From Epiperipatus broadwayi (lineage: Eukaryota; Onychophora; Udeonychophora; Euonychophora; Peripatidae): 64,000 nucleotides of DNA. Numbering within the stretch: position 1 is the first letter of the stretch; each line of letters starts with the position of its first letter. The notes under the pieces were generated by a model. It was not told the DNA's origin, did not search any database, and was given only the letters and a program-made list of their open reading frames with translations. The position numbers and the translations under genes were made by a program. Of the stretch, positions 36,816 to 47,838 are shown in pieces. The stretch covers positions 4,590,576-4,654,575 of the forward strand of contig JAQFVV010012490.1 in assembly GCA_028023455.1 (NCBI GenBank), in the 5' to 3' direction.

Positions 36816-38769
36816 ATATATTGTACCAAAGTACATTGATATGTAATTAATTTATTATGAATTCCATGTTTAAAAATATAAAAGTTTAATATTAAGAGAA
36901 TAAAATGTAAAACTAAAGAGTAGGGGGGGGGGATTTTGTATTTAATAAAATAAACTGTAAACGCTGTTTAAAATAATAAGTTGTTTAAAATAATAAGCTG
37001 TTTAAAATAAAAGATTTTTTTTGTTTCAAAGAAGGAAAAAAAATCTTGTAATAAATAAATGATTTAATATTCTTTAAATGAATTTCTAATAAAATAATAA
37101 AGAGATTTTGTTTTATTTTATAATAAAATAAATAAATATATGTGTGGGTGTGTATGCAATTATTAATAAAAAGTAGATGCCAGAAGCTGATTTTATTTCA
37201 CAAGATGAATGCTGCTGCTAAAAATAAAGTTTTCCATTGTTTAAAACTGTATAAATAGCTCAATTTTTGTTTATTCTTGGTTTGGACTTTCTCATTTTAA
37301 TAAAATATTTTTGAAGTAATATTTCCAAAATGATGCATTGTTAAAAACCAACATATTTGCAGTTGACCGAAAGCCGCTCTGTACACATATAAGATCTGTG
37401 ATTAGTTCAGGAAGTAATCATGTTGAAATAGACTAAACGGACAGTGGAGTGTGATGAATGCCAAACCAGCCACAGAAATATTAGGACACAGGATCTACGA
37501 AAGAATTTTACCAGTCGATGAGTTCAGAGATAATTCCATTATACTGTTTCTGTTGTATTTAAAAACCTAGGTTATTATTTGACTTTGATATATAAACATT
37601 CCGATTTTTTTTAAAAATAAAGATAGACTTTATTAAGAAAACTTTGAATTTTTTGAATTAAACTTAAAAAAAGAATAAACTTTATCTTCAAAAAATTAAT
37701 ATTTGCAATGATAAAATAAGTAAAAGCACCTTCTATGAAATAATATTTTTGGTATGCACGTATGTGTGATTTGATTTTTAAACTTAAACTTAAAAAAAAA
37801 TAAATAAATAAAATATGATGTAACGTATATAATTTATTTGCTTAAGTAATATATTAAAATGCTTATTTTAATCTTTAAAAAAAAGAAGTATGTGTGTCTC
37901 ATTATAAGATAAAACAATGCATTTATTTTAAAATAAAATAAAACATTTAAATTATTTTTCTTAAAATATTTATGTTTATTCCTGATATGTGCGGGTAAGT
38001 ATAAATATTTATTTTCTTAATAAGAGTAGGAGGGGAAAAAAATCCAATCATTAATAATAGTATTTTAGAAAAGATTCACCAAGTTAAATCTATTAATGTT
38101 TAGCATTCAGTATAATGTTGTTATTATTAGTTTTAAAGGAGTGAAGTATTATTTAGAATGGTTCGGGGGGGAAATTATTTTAGTTTTAGAAAATAATAGC
38201 AGTTTAGAATAGGCGTGCATTTAAGATACCTTTTGTTTGTTTATTAGTGGGTGGTTGGAACTGACTGAGCTAGCGGATGTTTCAGGCACCGAATTATGCT
38301 GATCAGATGGACATGCTAATTCTAATGTAATTAGCTGGTGCCTAAGGGATTTTCTTTCTTCGTTAAAAAATAATAATAAAGTGTTTATTTGATCGGTATA
38401 TATTTTGGTGGTCGAGTGTTGAATGTTATTAATAGTTCGCTATTGATAATAGTTGACACTTTGCCTGAAAACCAACCATTTCTATAAGGGAAATTTAGGA
38501 GGACAAAATATTATAAAATATTAGTTAATATTTTATTTGTCAATGCTTTAGTGTTTGTTATTTCCCGTAAGTTTAAAGTAATAATTTTTAAATAGTAAGT
38601 TTTATAGCATTAAGAGTTTTGAAGGTAGTAAATAATATGAAGTAAAGGTAGTTTTTTAAGAAATAGTAGTTAGTAGAAGTAGTCATTTTGTTTAATGGTT
38701 GTTCGGAGCAGGTTGTTTTCAAAGTAGCAGGTTGGGTCTTTTTATCGGTTGGTTCAATATATATATATA
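36816..38769 (-). other. Region between gypsy-2 LTR and pol end
   Basis: AT-rich with a 19-bp x3 tandem repeat (36963-37012, unit around GTTTAAAATAATAA) and a poly-G run at 36924-36932. A more complex stretch at 38240-38350 contains inverted GGCACC/GGTGCC blocks. No envelope gene or other frame could be recognised. Confidence 0.4.
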
Positions 38770-39110
38770 TGTAGCACCACCTTGGTTCCTTCTTGATTCT
38801 TTAGGATCTATCCAGGGTTGCTTTCTTTTCAACAGTGATGTTTTTGTCTGCTTTTTGCTTTTTGTTTACTTCTGGCAAGTTCACCTCTATATAATTTGGA
38901 ATGTCTGGCACTATCTTAATTTCAGTTTGCTCAATTTCTTTTTCCCATGTTTTCGCATGAGTTTCACTGTTACTGTCTCAACTATTACTATTTGTTTTGA
39001 CAGAATTCTTTAATTATGTTTTTCACCTAGTGTTTTCCAAGAACTTATCTCACCCATATTTTTTCTCCCTCTGCATACTGCAATTTGTGTTTTGTTGCTC
39101 AATAATTTTG
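38770..39110 (-). pseudogene. Gypsy-2 integrase C-terminal end
   Basis: Minus-strand remnant with EGEKIWVR (about 39070, the usual segment after the integrase core) and, about 90 codons later, a basic RIKKEPRW tail near the end. Frame breaks occur in between. It follows directly on the truncated RT, showing an internal deletion. Confidence 0.55.
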
Positions 39111-39146
39111 ACCTGGAAGAATCAGCGATAGCCTTGTGCAAATCTT

Positions 39147-39419
39147 TTATCCATTTGGTTTAGATATCACTACAATTGGAATGCCCCAGTTGGCCTTCTT
39201 GACTGGCATCAACACTCCCTTGCTAATTAAATCATTTAACTCTTGTTCCACTTTAGCTTGAAGCATGAAGGGAACTTTTCTAGACCTGCAAAACATGAGA
39301 GTTGCTCCATTTTGCAGGATTATATTGACTGGTAAAGTACTGATTTGGCTTTCCATACTGTTAAATAAACGTATGTATTTAATTTTTATTTCTTCCTCAA
39401 GAGAGGTCTTTTTAATCAT
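39147..39419 (-). pseudogene. Gypsy-2 reverse transcriptase, N-terminal part
   Basis: 90-residue open stretch with RKVPFMLQAKVEQELNDLI then GVLMPVKKANWGIPIVVI and SKPNG, which is the conserved entry into the gypsy reverse transcriptase (the block before the first catalytic Asp). The catalytic palm is absent; the frame stops and the next recognisable sequence is the integrase end. Confidence 0.8.
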
Positions 39420-39634
39420 ATATATTTCTATTCCCAGAGCATCAAATCATTCCCTACCTATAATAGAGTTAAGTCCATCTTATACTATATACAATGGTAA
39501 CCTATGGACCTTTTTTTAAATTTCTACCCTTCTACTTTCCCTAATATTTTCATAACATTACAACTAGCATCTTTTACTTTTAGATTATTTCTCATTAATA
39601 TGGGGGGGGTCACACAATTTTTTGTTAACAATTT

Positions 39635-39817
39635 TCAGTCTTTGACTGTCATCATTGACATGCCTGATTCACTGTCAATTTCCATTTTCAATTTTGTATT
39701 TAATAATTTCACTGATATCATGAATTGGTTGCAATGAGTAACCTGGGTATTATAGATTTCATATTTCTGTTTGTTTCTCTGTGAGAAAGTGGGTGGTATA
39801 CTATACTGTTTTCCCAT
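39635..39817 (-). pseudogene. Gypsy-2 aspartic protease remnant
   Basis: Carries KLKMEIDSESGMSMM near the C-terminus of a 60-residue open stretch. This sits where the D-T/S-G active site of retroelement proteases is expected, but the triad reads DSE, so activity would be lost. Position between zinc knuckle and RT supports the call. Confidence 0.55.
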
Positions 39818-39823
39818 TAGATC

Positions 39824-40204
39824 TACATGCTTTCTCTAAATGACCTACTTTACCTCAGGCTCTACAATGCTCTTTGTTAAATCTACACTTATGTGTCATG
39901 TGATCTTTTTTGCACAACAGTTATAAACAATTTCCTTTAACTTAGTCTTAGCCAGCTGATATTTACTTTCAGTTTTTCATATAAACACATTACATTCATT
40001 ATTATTGGTAATATTTCAACATTCCCTTGATTGGTCAAACACTATCTTATGAGTTATCCCCATTTTGATTGATTCATTGTATAAGTCTCTTGAGGGTAGT
40101 AATGGCTGTCTCAGTCTATCATTGGATATCCCCCAAAGTAATTGTTTAAGTAAGGCATCCTCTAATGCATTGCCATAATTATAGCTCTTAGCAAGTTCCC
40201 TCAA
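39824..40204 (-). pseudogene. Gypsy-2 gag, C-terminal part with zinc knuckle
   Basis: Open stretch 40016-40204 (capsid-like, ALLKQLLWGISNDRLRQ, typical of gypsy gag) followed at 39824-39868 by a CCHC knuckle in which the second Cys codon has become TGA (pattern C-x2-stop-GKVGH-x4-C). The gag is cut on its upstream side by PLE-1 at about 40283; the N-terminal part continues beyond 45425. Confidence 0.7.
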
Positions 40205-40282
40205 TATTTGATCATAGTCTCAAATGTGTTTTTTTTTATTTTGACATTTGGGCTAAAAAAATATTTAGTTTTCCAATCTCTA

Positions 40283-40460
40283 CTTCATATAAATACAATT
40301 TATCCAACCACTTCAAATACTTTTTATCAAAACTCTTTATATACATACACCTACGTTTCTACTGACCTGCAGATTTCTTCAGAGCTATGATTATAATGAA
40401 CAAAATAAAATAAAATACATAACTATTTAATAACACCATAAAAAAGGTAAACAATGAAAA
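40283..40460 (+). repeat. PLE-1 terminal repeat, left
   Basis: Outer end ATAAATACAATTTATCCAAC; shares CTTCAAATAC, ACATACACCTACGTTT, GACCTGCAG, TTCTTCAGAG and AACAAAATAAAATAAAATAC in order with the complement of the right repeat. Confidence 0.75.
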
Positions 40461-41259
40461 ACTAAAAACAACATAAAAAATATATTAAAAAACAAAACAA
40501 ACTAAGAAAACTAAAACAAATAATCAAACCCAAATAAAACAATTAATATAAAAAAAATGTACAACATAAATAGAAAATAAATATAAATTATATATGTGTA
40601 TTCCTAACTTTATACATATATATATTCAAGGACAACTATTAATCTAAATATATTATCTATTTTATTATTATTAACAATCTACTAATTATTTCTATTCTTC
40701 ATAAACTTAAACTTTATGTTTATTAAGTAATATTCTTTTAATTTTAAATCATATAATATCTATTATTTCCTTACTCATTCTTCTGTTAAAAATAATATTT
40801 TATATTTATTATTATTTCTTAATATCTAAAACCTATAAACATTGTAATCTTCAAACTTACCCAGTTCATTTCAATCTCTTAAAAAACTTTTTTTTTTCAA
40901 AAAATTATCTTATATCCTAGTTCCCTCTATATTTAAACCAAATATATTTATCCCCTACAACTCTTTATTTATATATATATATATTATTTTATACACTTTA
41001 ACTTTTATTATTATTATATAATTCTCATAAATTTAAATTAGACTACTTTATATGTTTTCATATATATATTCCTTACAACTTTATTTATATACATATTTTA
41101 TTATTATTATAATAATAATAATAATATAATTCTCATATTTTTTTATTATACTGCTTTATATGTAAATATTATGCTGCCTTTATTTATTTATTATTTTTTT
41201 ATTATGTAATATCTATAAATATACCCACATTTATACTCCTATTTAACTTAACCATTTTT

Positions 41260-43740
41260 TATCATCCGCAACTCATTTATAAACAATTATCTCTTTATAT
41301 ATTTACCTCTATATTGTACCGGTTCGACGACCCTGTAGTGGTTTTGCATGGTTAGACTCTCATACGCACCGAGCATGAAGTGACGCATGCTACAGAATGG
41401 GACATCGATAATAATTCTCTAAAATATTTTTGATTAAATATGAGTAAATACCTCAAAGAAATTATTAGAGGAAGTAGATTGAACCTAAAATTAGGCCCAT
41501 CCAGACCTTCCTTGTTAAATTGTTTCATTAGCCGATTAATTATACGTTGACTAATTAAAGTGTCCTTACACACCTTTAAGAGTACTGAATATTTCCTTCA
41601 GTCTCTAGCGCCACTCCCGTTCAAGATTATACTTATTCCTTTTCTTTCCCGAAAGAGTGTGTAAAATGTGACTAGTCATTGACGAATATGAATATTTCGA
41701 GACGTTCGGACTAAAATAAAAGAAACAATCCAACTCCCCGGTAAGTTATCCCTATCTAGCTCACTTTATATTCTATAAATCTCAGGTTAACTACGTGGAT
41801 TTGCATTTTGATAAAAAAAAAAAACTATATATCTGTACTAATAACTTAATAATTATTTTAAAACTAAGTCAAAAACTTATAAACGATTTTAATTACAAAA
41901 GTGAATATTTATTATCCCCAGATTATTATATTTATCCTCCACTAATGCATACATATAAGTCCAATATATATAAAAAATATTTAAATTATATTTACCCTCC
42001 ACCGATGCATATACATATGACCCCAAGATATATAAAAGAAAAAAAAAACAATATCTAAAAGATTACACAATGGGTGAGCCCTATATTTCTTCCCCCTTTA
42101 GAGTAATAAATCCATATAACAAGGTATGCAGTAATAATATATATATCATAAAAATAAAAAAAATTACAAAGAACATAAATGAGAGAGAAAAAAAAATATA
42201 ATAGAAAATAAAAAATAAATATATATAACCAACTATACACGCTCCTCTGAACTTGTTCTTGTATTCAATTCGAACTTCCTGGGCCACACGGCTACTTCAT
42301 AGGGCAGATAAGTCTTCCATTCACCGACTTACTTTGAGTCTTTCTTGTCATCAGGGTCTGCTATTTCTTCTAAGGCATCTTCGGACTTGATAGCCAAACA
42401 GGTGGTGTACTACGGCTGAAAGTCTACTCCATGGTAGGATAATAACCCGGAACGTATAATTGAGCCATCTTTCAAATTATCGGATCTGTAAGTATACTTC
42501 TCCCGTATATATGTATATCGCACACGGCTGATTAGGGCAAGTAGATCCTAAATAAATTGCAATTCTCCAACTATGATTCGTCTTTCGTTTTTTTTTTTTA
42601 TTTAAACGTATTGAGAATCCATGTTGTTGATCATTTTCCAAACTCCACTTAACGATCCTTGCTAAATGCTAATTTTTCAAATTCTTTTTCTGGGAAATAA
42701 CCAAGTGATTATACTTTTAACAGACACAGTTCATTTTCTCCTTTCTCTCTGTCGGGTTGTTTTTCACAAATCTCTATACTGTTCCATTTTTTTAGACTAG
42801 CGGGAGACAAGATTTAACTTTCTAAATCTTTGCCATTGGAATGCTTTTGCAAGCTAGCATTACCTTGTCCGCACTCTTTAGCAGGCTAATCTCCCTTGGT
42901 CCGCACGCTTTAGCAAGCTAGTACTCGACTGACTCCAAAGCCCCCAGTAAGCAGCACATACAGCCCAAATAGTCCAATTGTCATATCCCCTCTACGAGCT
43001 ATTGCCTCAGCTAATAATAAATTTAATTATGCCTTCATATACCTTTCTACATTCTTTACCTTTTTATTTATTAAAGTACACTTTTGCAAGCTTCCATATT
43101 GAGTACTTGACACCCATTGTGCTTACATTCCTTTCTTAGATAACATCTATTTTATCTTTGTTCACGATCAACCGAAAATTCTTTTATACAAAACATTTTC
43201 TTCGGTTGAAAGTAGATTGTAATTAGCAAAAAGGTTTTTTCCCTTTACAAATTTAATTAATTAATTTCAAAGCCTCTCATTCTAACAATTAGAAAAGATA
43301 AATTCCAATAAATGCAAAAAAAAATTAACTATTTAGAATTTTCTTTTTTTTTTTTAGGAAAATAATAAAAAATAAAAATACATTTCTATATATGTGTGTT
43401 CGAACATTTATAAGTAGTAAAATACAACAAAAAAAAAAACTGTTCTACACATAAACAAATATTACAACTTATTTTCCCTTTTTTTTTTTTTAGACAGGTT
43501 TGCTAGTCGAATAAATTATTAAAACATATATACACTGCATACACTTGTACTGTGGGTATAATAAGAATATAATATAGCCCAAACCCATTTATTTATGTAC
43601 TATATCCGTACCTCCCACTTCCCCTCTGAATTATAATTTAATAAATCGTATTAAAATTATAATTTTCATGTGATACATGTAAGCTGTGCTGAATCTTCAG
43701 CAAACAGCCATTTTGTGCATGGCCGTTATACACGGACTGG
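41260..43740. other. Unassigned, more complex sequence inside PLE-1
   Basis: Between the PLE coding end and its left repeat lies 2.5 kb with patches of higher complexity (41310-41770, 42240-42560, 42830-43030). A minus-strand open stretch 41352-41573 and a broken one at 42240-42500 have no recognised domain. Paired blocks CCGCACTCTTTAGCAGGCTA and CCGCACGCTTTAGCAAGCTA (about 42868 and 42900) are a local duplication. It could be PLE 3' sequence, a further nested element, or host sequence carried along. Confidence 0.4.
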
Positions 43741-43779
43741 CACAATATATTTTATTTAATAACTATATCTATACCAATC

Positions 43780-44112
43780 TCATCTAATTCCAGAATCTCT
43801 ATTAAGTTTTGGTTTTATCTTTCTTATTATTATAGCTTCTTTTATTTTCCTTTCTTTAATACTTTCTGTATGTAATCTCAATTTTATTGAACTTTGTATA
43901 AATTTGTGTCCTGTTTCTTTCGTATGTATATATATCAGTAATTTGTTATCTGCCATATGTTGTTTTAATCTTGTTTTTATAGAATTTTTTGTTTCTCCCA
44001 CATATTTGTTATCAATCCCACTATCTAGACATTGTTTGCATTTTATCACATATACTCCATTAATTATTTTTTTATTATCTTTATTATATCCTATGTATTT
44101 TTTATCTATCAA
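43780..44112 (-). pseudogene. PLE-1 GIY-YIG endonuclease domain
   Basis: 110-residue open stretch. GVYVIKCKQC is the GIY-like strand with the Cys pair typical of Penelope endonucleases, NKYVGETKNSIKTRLKQH contains the YIG-equivalent (YVG) and the catalytic Arg, and the HTKETGHKF segment supplies the His. It nicks target DNA for insertion. The domain itself is intact, but the whole ORF is not. Confidence 0.85.
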
Positions 44113-44477
44113 ATTTAATAGGTTTTTTCTTTTTTATTAACTATTTTTGTAGTAAATATTCTTTTGTATCTTTTATTAATCTTCTTTATAATTTTGTTAA
44201 ATTTATTCACTATGGATATTATTATTTGTTTTTATTCTTATATATCTATTTTCACCTTTTTTTTCTTTACTCTTTTCATTTTTATTTATCTTATACTCTA
44301 TTTTTTCAATACTTTTTTTAATTATATATACAGGAAAACCACTCATTTTTAACTTGTTGATTATTAAATCTTTTTGTTTATTATAGCCTTCTTTCCTTAA
44401 ACAATACATTGCAGCCCTGTATATTATTGAATATATACAACTAATTTTATATTTCCTATCAATGTTGGAAAACCAAG

Positions 44478-45300
44478 TTGTTATTTTGTTATCAATATTG
44501 TTCTTCTTATAAATACTTGTCTGAATACACCATTTTTATCTATCAATTTCTTTTGAAACATTATATCCAGATATGCAATTTCATTATTGTCTTCCTTCTC
44601 AACCATAAACTTTATATTCTTCTCTATTTTATTAATATTATTAATAAACCAGCTTATTTGTTTTTGGCTTTTATTAAAAATCATTAAATAATCATCTACA
44701 TATCTGTTAAAAAACAAAGGAGCATTTTTATTTTGTTATAACACCTGTAGAGGTCCCTACTATCGCATTTTACACGCATATGCTCGAGGTTATAGCCTCA
44801 GTAAATATTACTTATGTAGTCAATGTGCGTTTAATAAATTTATAATTACAAACTCATTCATATAAATATTGCTTAAAATTGAGCTGAGAGCTCCTCCCAT
44901 TAATAATCCTTCTTTTTGCTTATAAAATTACCTATTATATTCAAAAATTACATCCTTGCAACATAATTCCATTAAACCTACCAAAATATGAACAGGTAAT
45001 TTTATTGCTTTATTTTTATCCTTAGTATATTTTTCTATAGTTAAATTTATTGCTTTTCCTACATTTAAATTAGTATACATAGAAATAATGTCCATTTTTA
45101 TAAACATTAAATTTCTATATTCATATTTTTTAAATATGTCATTAATTTCATCTATTAAAATTTTATTATTTTTAATATTGGAATTTTCATACTCATTAGC
45201 ATATTTTTTTAAAATGTCATTCGATAACCATTTTGAAACTTTGTTTACATTTTTTATGGTGTTATTATATAGTTATGTATTTTATTTTATTTTGTTCATT
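44478..45300 (-). pseudogene. PLE-1 reverse transcriptase
   Basis: Minus-strand landmarks in order: KYEYRNLMFIKMDIISMYTN (palm motif A region, about 45130-45075), QKEGLLMGGALSSILSNIYM (motif B region, about 44930-44870) and NRYVDDYLMIF (catalytic YVDD, about 44695). The region between the last two (44740-44850) is poorly conserved and contains stops. Penelope reverse transcriptases are related to telomerase and do not need an LTR-type cycle. Confidence 0.8.
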
Positions 45301-45425
45301 ATCTCATATCTCTGAAGAAGACTGCAGGTCATTCTAAACGTAGGTGTATGTATATGTACAAATAAAGAGTTTTGCTAAAAAGTGTTTGAAGTGGTTTGGA
45401 TAAATTGTATTTATAGGTATTACAG
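45235..45425 (-). repeat. PLE-1 terminal repeat, right
   Basis: Inverse partner of 40283-40460. On the plus strand it contains CTCTGAAGAAGACTGCAGGTC (45311-45331), which resembles a hammerhead CUGANGA plus stem II, but the following GAAA is changed. Related cores occur in the hairpins at 57.35 and 63.8 kb. Confidence 0.7.
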
Positions 45426-45449
45426 CAAAATAAAGAAAAGTGTGATTTT

Positions 45450-45676
45450 GGTACTACTTTGTATGGCAATTTCTCAGGTTCTTTGTGATTGCATAACCGA
45501 TTTGTGATTTCTATCACTTATTGCCCAGCATAATATAATAATATGGCAACTTTAATGGGGTCACTAATAATCCATTTAATAAAAAAAATTTCTCAATCCT
45601 TTATGAGATTAATTGGCCAATCCACAGGATTATTAACATTAAACTCATTTATTATCACTTGCGGCCCAATTGTCAT
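45450..45676 (-). pseudogene. Gypsy-2 gag, N-terminal part
   Basis: Begins at an ATG at 45676, just downstream of the 5' LTR and primer site. It encodes INEFNVNNPVDWPINLIKD, a stop, then FIKWIISDPIKVAILLYYAG and EITNRLCNHKE, the Trp-rich and 'ILLYYAG' segments of gypsy capsids. It runs into PLE-1 at 45425. Confidence 0.65.
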
Positions 45677-45777
45677 CTTAACTCTTAATCCAAACAATTA
45701 ATAAATAGAAAAAATTTTTGCCACAATTTCTGAATACACAATTCTATTATGTTGCAGAATTGTAAGCTGAGTTCTAT

Positions 45778-45793
45778 CCTGTTGACTGCACCA
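45778..45793 (-). promoter_or_regulatory. Gypsy-2 primer binding site
   Basis: On the minus strand TGGTGCAGTCAACAGG lies about 10 bp after the 5' LTR. The TGG start and similarity to the gypsy-1 site (TGGCGCAGTCAG) suggest the same type of tRNA primer, probably a serine tRNA. Confidence 0.6.
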
Positions 45794-45802
45794 GTTTTCT
45801 GC

Positions 45803-46358
45803 TGTGTACAGCTACCACAAATACTACAGTCAGGGTCAAAGTGGGCTGACAAAACACAAATATATGTAATTCGGAAACAAAGTTTTATAACTAAATATTG
45901 ACTTTATTGGCACAAGTTAACAATAGTAAGATTGTACCAACATGCTTAATATATTTACAATTATACATATCAATATCATTACTTACGAAATACATAGCTT
46001 CACAAGGCCTACATAAATTATAATAAGGCTGATGTGGCCTGTATAGTCCCTAGGTCCACTTTGGTATCTTCAGTAGTAGAGTTCACTGGTCCCTCTATGG
46101 TTCTCTTTAGTCTTGGTCATTATGTATCTTCAGTCATCAATGATCAGCTCCAACGATGTGAATATGTAATAAGACACTAATTCATTTTATCATTGAGCTT
46201 TTATAATTTTCTGCTGATAGTGGAATGTTCTAGAACATAATTAATTATTATTGTTTTCTATCTTTTTAAGTAATCATTTTCTAATCCAGAACTGCTTATC
46301 AACACTTCAATCTTAACATTTGTAACTTTGTAATATTTTATTTCTTTAAGTTCTATAT
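45803..46358 (-). repeat. Gypsy-2 5' LTR
   Basis: Starts TGTGTACAGCT (plus strand); diverged copy of 36263-36815. Its outer end is replaced by the TCATCATCATC tail of RTE copy 2 at 46361. Confidence 0.75.
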
Positions 46359-46479
46359 TATCATCATCATCAACCATTATCAATCCACTGCAGGATGAAG
46401 GTCTCTCCAAGTTTAGTCCATCTTTTCCGATCTTTAGCTTCTCTTTTTCACAACAGCCCTGCACACTTTCTCATCTCAT

Positions 46480-47629
46480 CCATCCATCTCATATGTTGTT
46501 TCTTTCTGGGTAGTTTACAATCTCTAGGAATCCAGTTTAACACTTCTATTGTCCATCTATTATCATCTCTTCTAGCAATATGTCCAGCCCAACTCCACTA
46601 CAATCTTTTAATTTTTTCAATGAGATCAGTACCATCTGTTTGTTCTCTTATCCATACGTTGTGTTTTCGATCTCTTTTTTGTTTCTACCCAGCATGCATC
46701 TCTCCATATTTCTTTGAATGGTCTGAAATCTTTGTATTGCTCTTCTATTAAGTGTCCAAGTCTCAGATCCATAAGTAAGAAATGCCAAAACACATTTGTT
46801 AAAAACCTTTCTTTTCAAACACATAGGCATATTTCCTTTTAGTATCAAGTTATTTCTAAAGCACTCCAACCAAGTTTAATTCTATGATTAATTTCATCCA
46901 TGATGTTTCCATCTGTATTAATAATCTGACCAAGGTATGTGTAACTGTTTACTTCTTCTAATTCATCGTAATCAATCTTTATTTTCATATTTTGAGGGAA
47001 TCGATTAAACATTACTTTAATCTTTTTAACATTTATCTTTAGTCCTAATTTCCTACTTTCATCTGATAACTCCTACAACATTTCCTGCAGCTCTGAAGAA
47101 TTATTAGCAAAAACAACTACATTATCTGCAAAATCTAAATGACTTAAATAATCTCCATTTACTTTCACTCCGTTCGTTTCCCATTTTAATCCACAAAATA
47201 CTTCTTGCAGCTCTTCTGTAAAAAGTTTTGGAGATATGGAGTCATCTTGTCTTACACCCTTTTCTATGTTGACTATCCCAGTATCATTATGTAATCTAAT
47301 TGTTGCTGTTGCATTTTTATAAATATTCTTTAAAATATGACAATATTCTGGATCTACATCTTGATGATCCAATGCTTTAATCACTGAAGAAATATTTATA
47401 GAATCAAATGCCTTTTCATAATCTACAAATCCAAAATATAATGGTAACTCATTCATTTGTCCTTTGTGTAACTTCTTTCAATACCTGGATAGTATCTACT
47501 GTACTAAAACCACTTTTAAATCCAGCTTGTTCTCTTGGTAGGTGGAAATCCAATGTTCTCTGTAGACGAGTTGTAATTATCTTAGTAAAAATTTTGTATA
47601 AAACTGATAAAAGGCTGATAGGTCTGTAA
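46480..47629 (-). pseudogene. RTE copy 2 reverse transcriptase and C-terminus
   Basis: Minus-strand landmarks: FVDYEKAFDSINISSV (about 47430), GVRQDDSISPKLF (the usual RQGD has become RQDD), LDFADNVVVFANN (catalytic FADD changed to FADN), then LKGNMPMCLKRKVFNKC and TYGSETWTLNRRAIQRF (46648-46869). The catalytic change and frame breaks make it non-functional. Confidence 0.82.
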
Positions 47630-47838
47630 TTTCTAATACCTTCTTTATCATCTTTTTTAAATATTAATATTATTACTGCATTCTTTCAATCATCTGGTAC
47701 ATCTTTATCATTTAGACATTTGATATATAACTTTGCTAAAAAAAATTCTATATCTTCACCTGCTTCTTTTAATATATCAATTATAATTCCACCACTACCT
47801 GGAGCCTTTCCTTTCTTCATACATTTTTTCTTACTTCT

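Larger units (their letters stand above)
40283..45425 (-). mobile_element. Penelope-like element PLE-1 with inverted terminal repeats
   Basis: Contains a Penelope-type reverse transcriptase (44478-45300) and GIY-YIG endonuclease (43780-44112) on the minus strand. About 180 bp at the left end (40283-40460) is the inverse of 45235-45420; such flanking repeats in either orientation are known for Penelope-like elements. Both repeats include a CTCTGAAGAAG or CAGAGCTATG core. The right repeat overlaps the coding region of the RT N-terminal part, as is usual for these elements. It lies inside gypsy-2 gag. Confidence 0.75.
36263..46358 (-). mobile_element. Ty3/gypsy LTR retrotransposon (gypsy-2), split by PLE-1
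   Basis: Two diverged direct repeats (LTRs, 36263-36815 and 45803-46358) enclose gag, protease, reverse transcriptase and integrase pieces in the correct order on the minus strand: gag start near 45676, gag zinc knuckle 39824-39868, protease about 39640, RT 39147-39419, integrase C-terminus 38770-39110. A Penelope-like element (40283-45425) sits inside gag. Most of RT, RNase H and integrase is deleted at about 39111-39146. The right LTR is cut at its outer end by RTE copy 2. No target duplication could be established. Confidence 0.75.

Noticed and set aside
38699-39013. Plus-strand 104-residue hydrophobic ORF
   Set aside because: It is the reverse of the gypsy-2 integrase end; hydrophobicity comes from T-rich DNA.
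42325-42352. CTGATGA...GAAA on the minus strand as a hammerhead
   Set aside because: Three-base spacer, no stem II, and no cleavage triplet in place.
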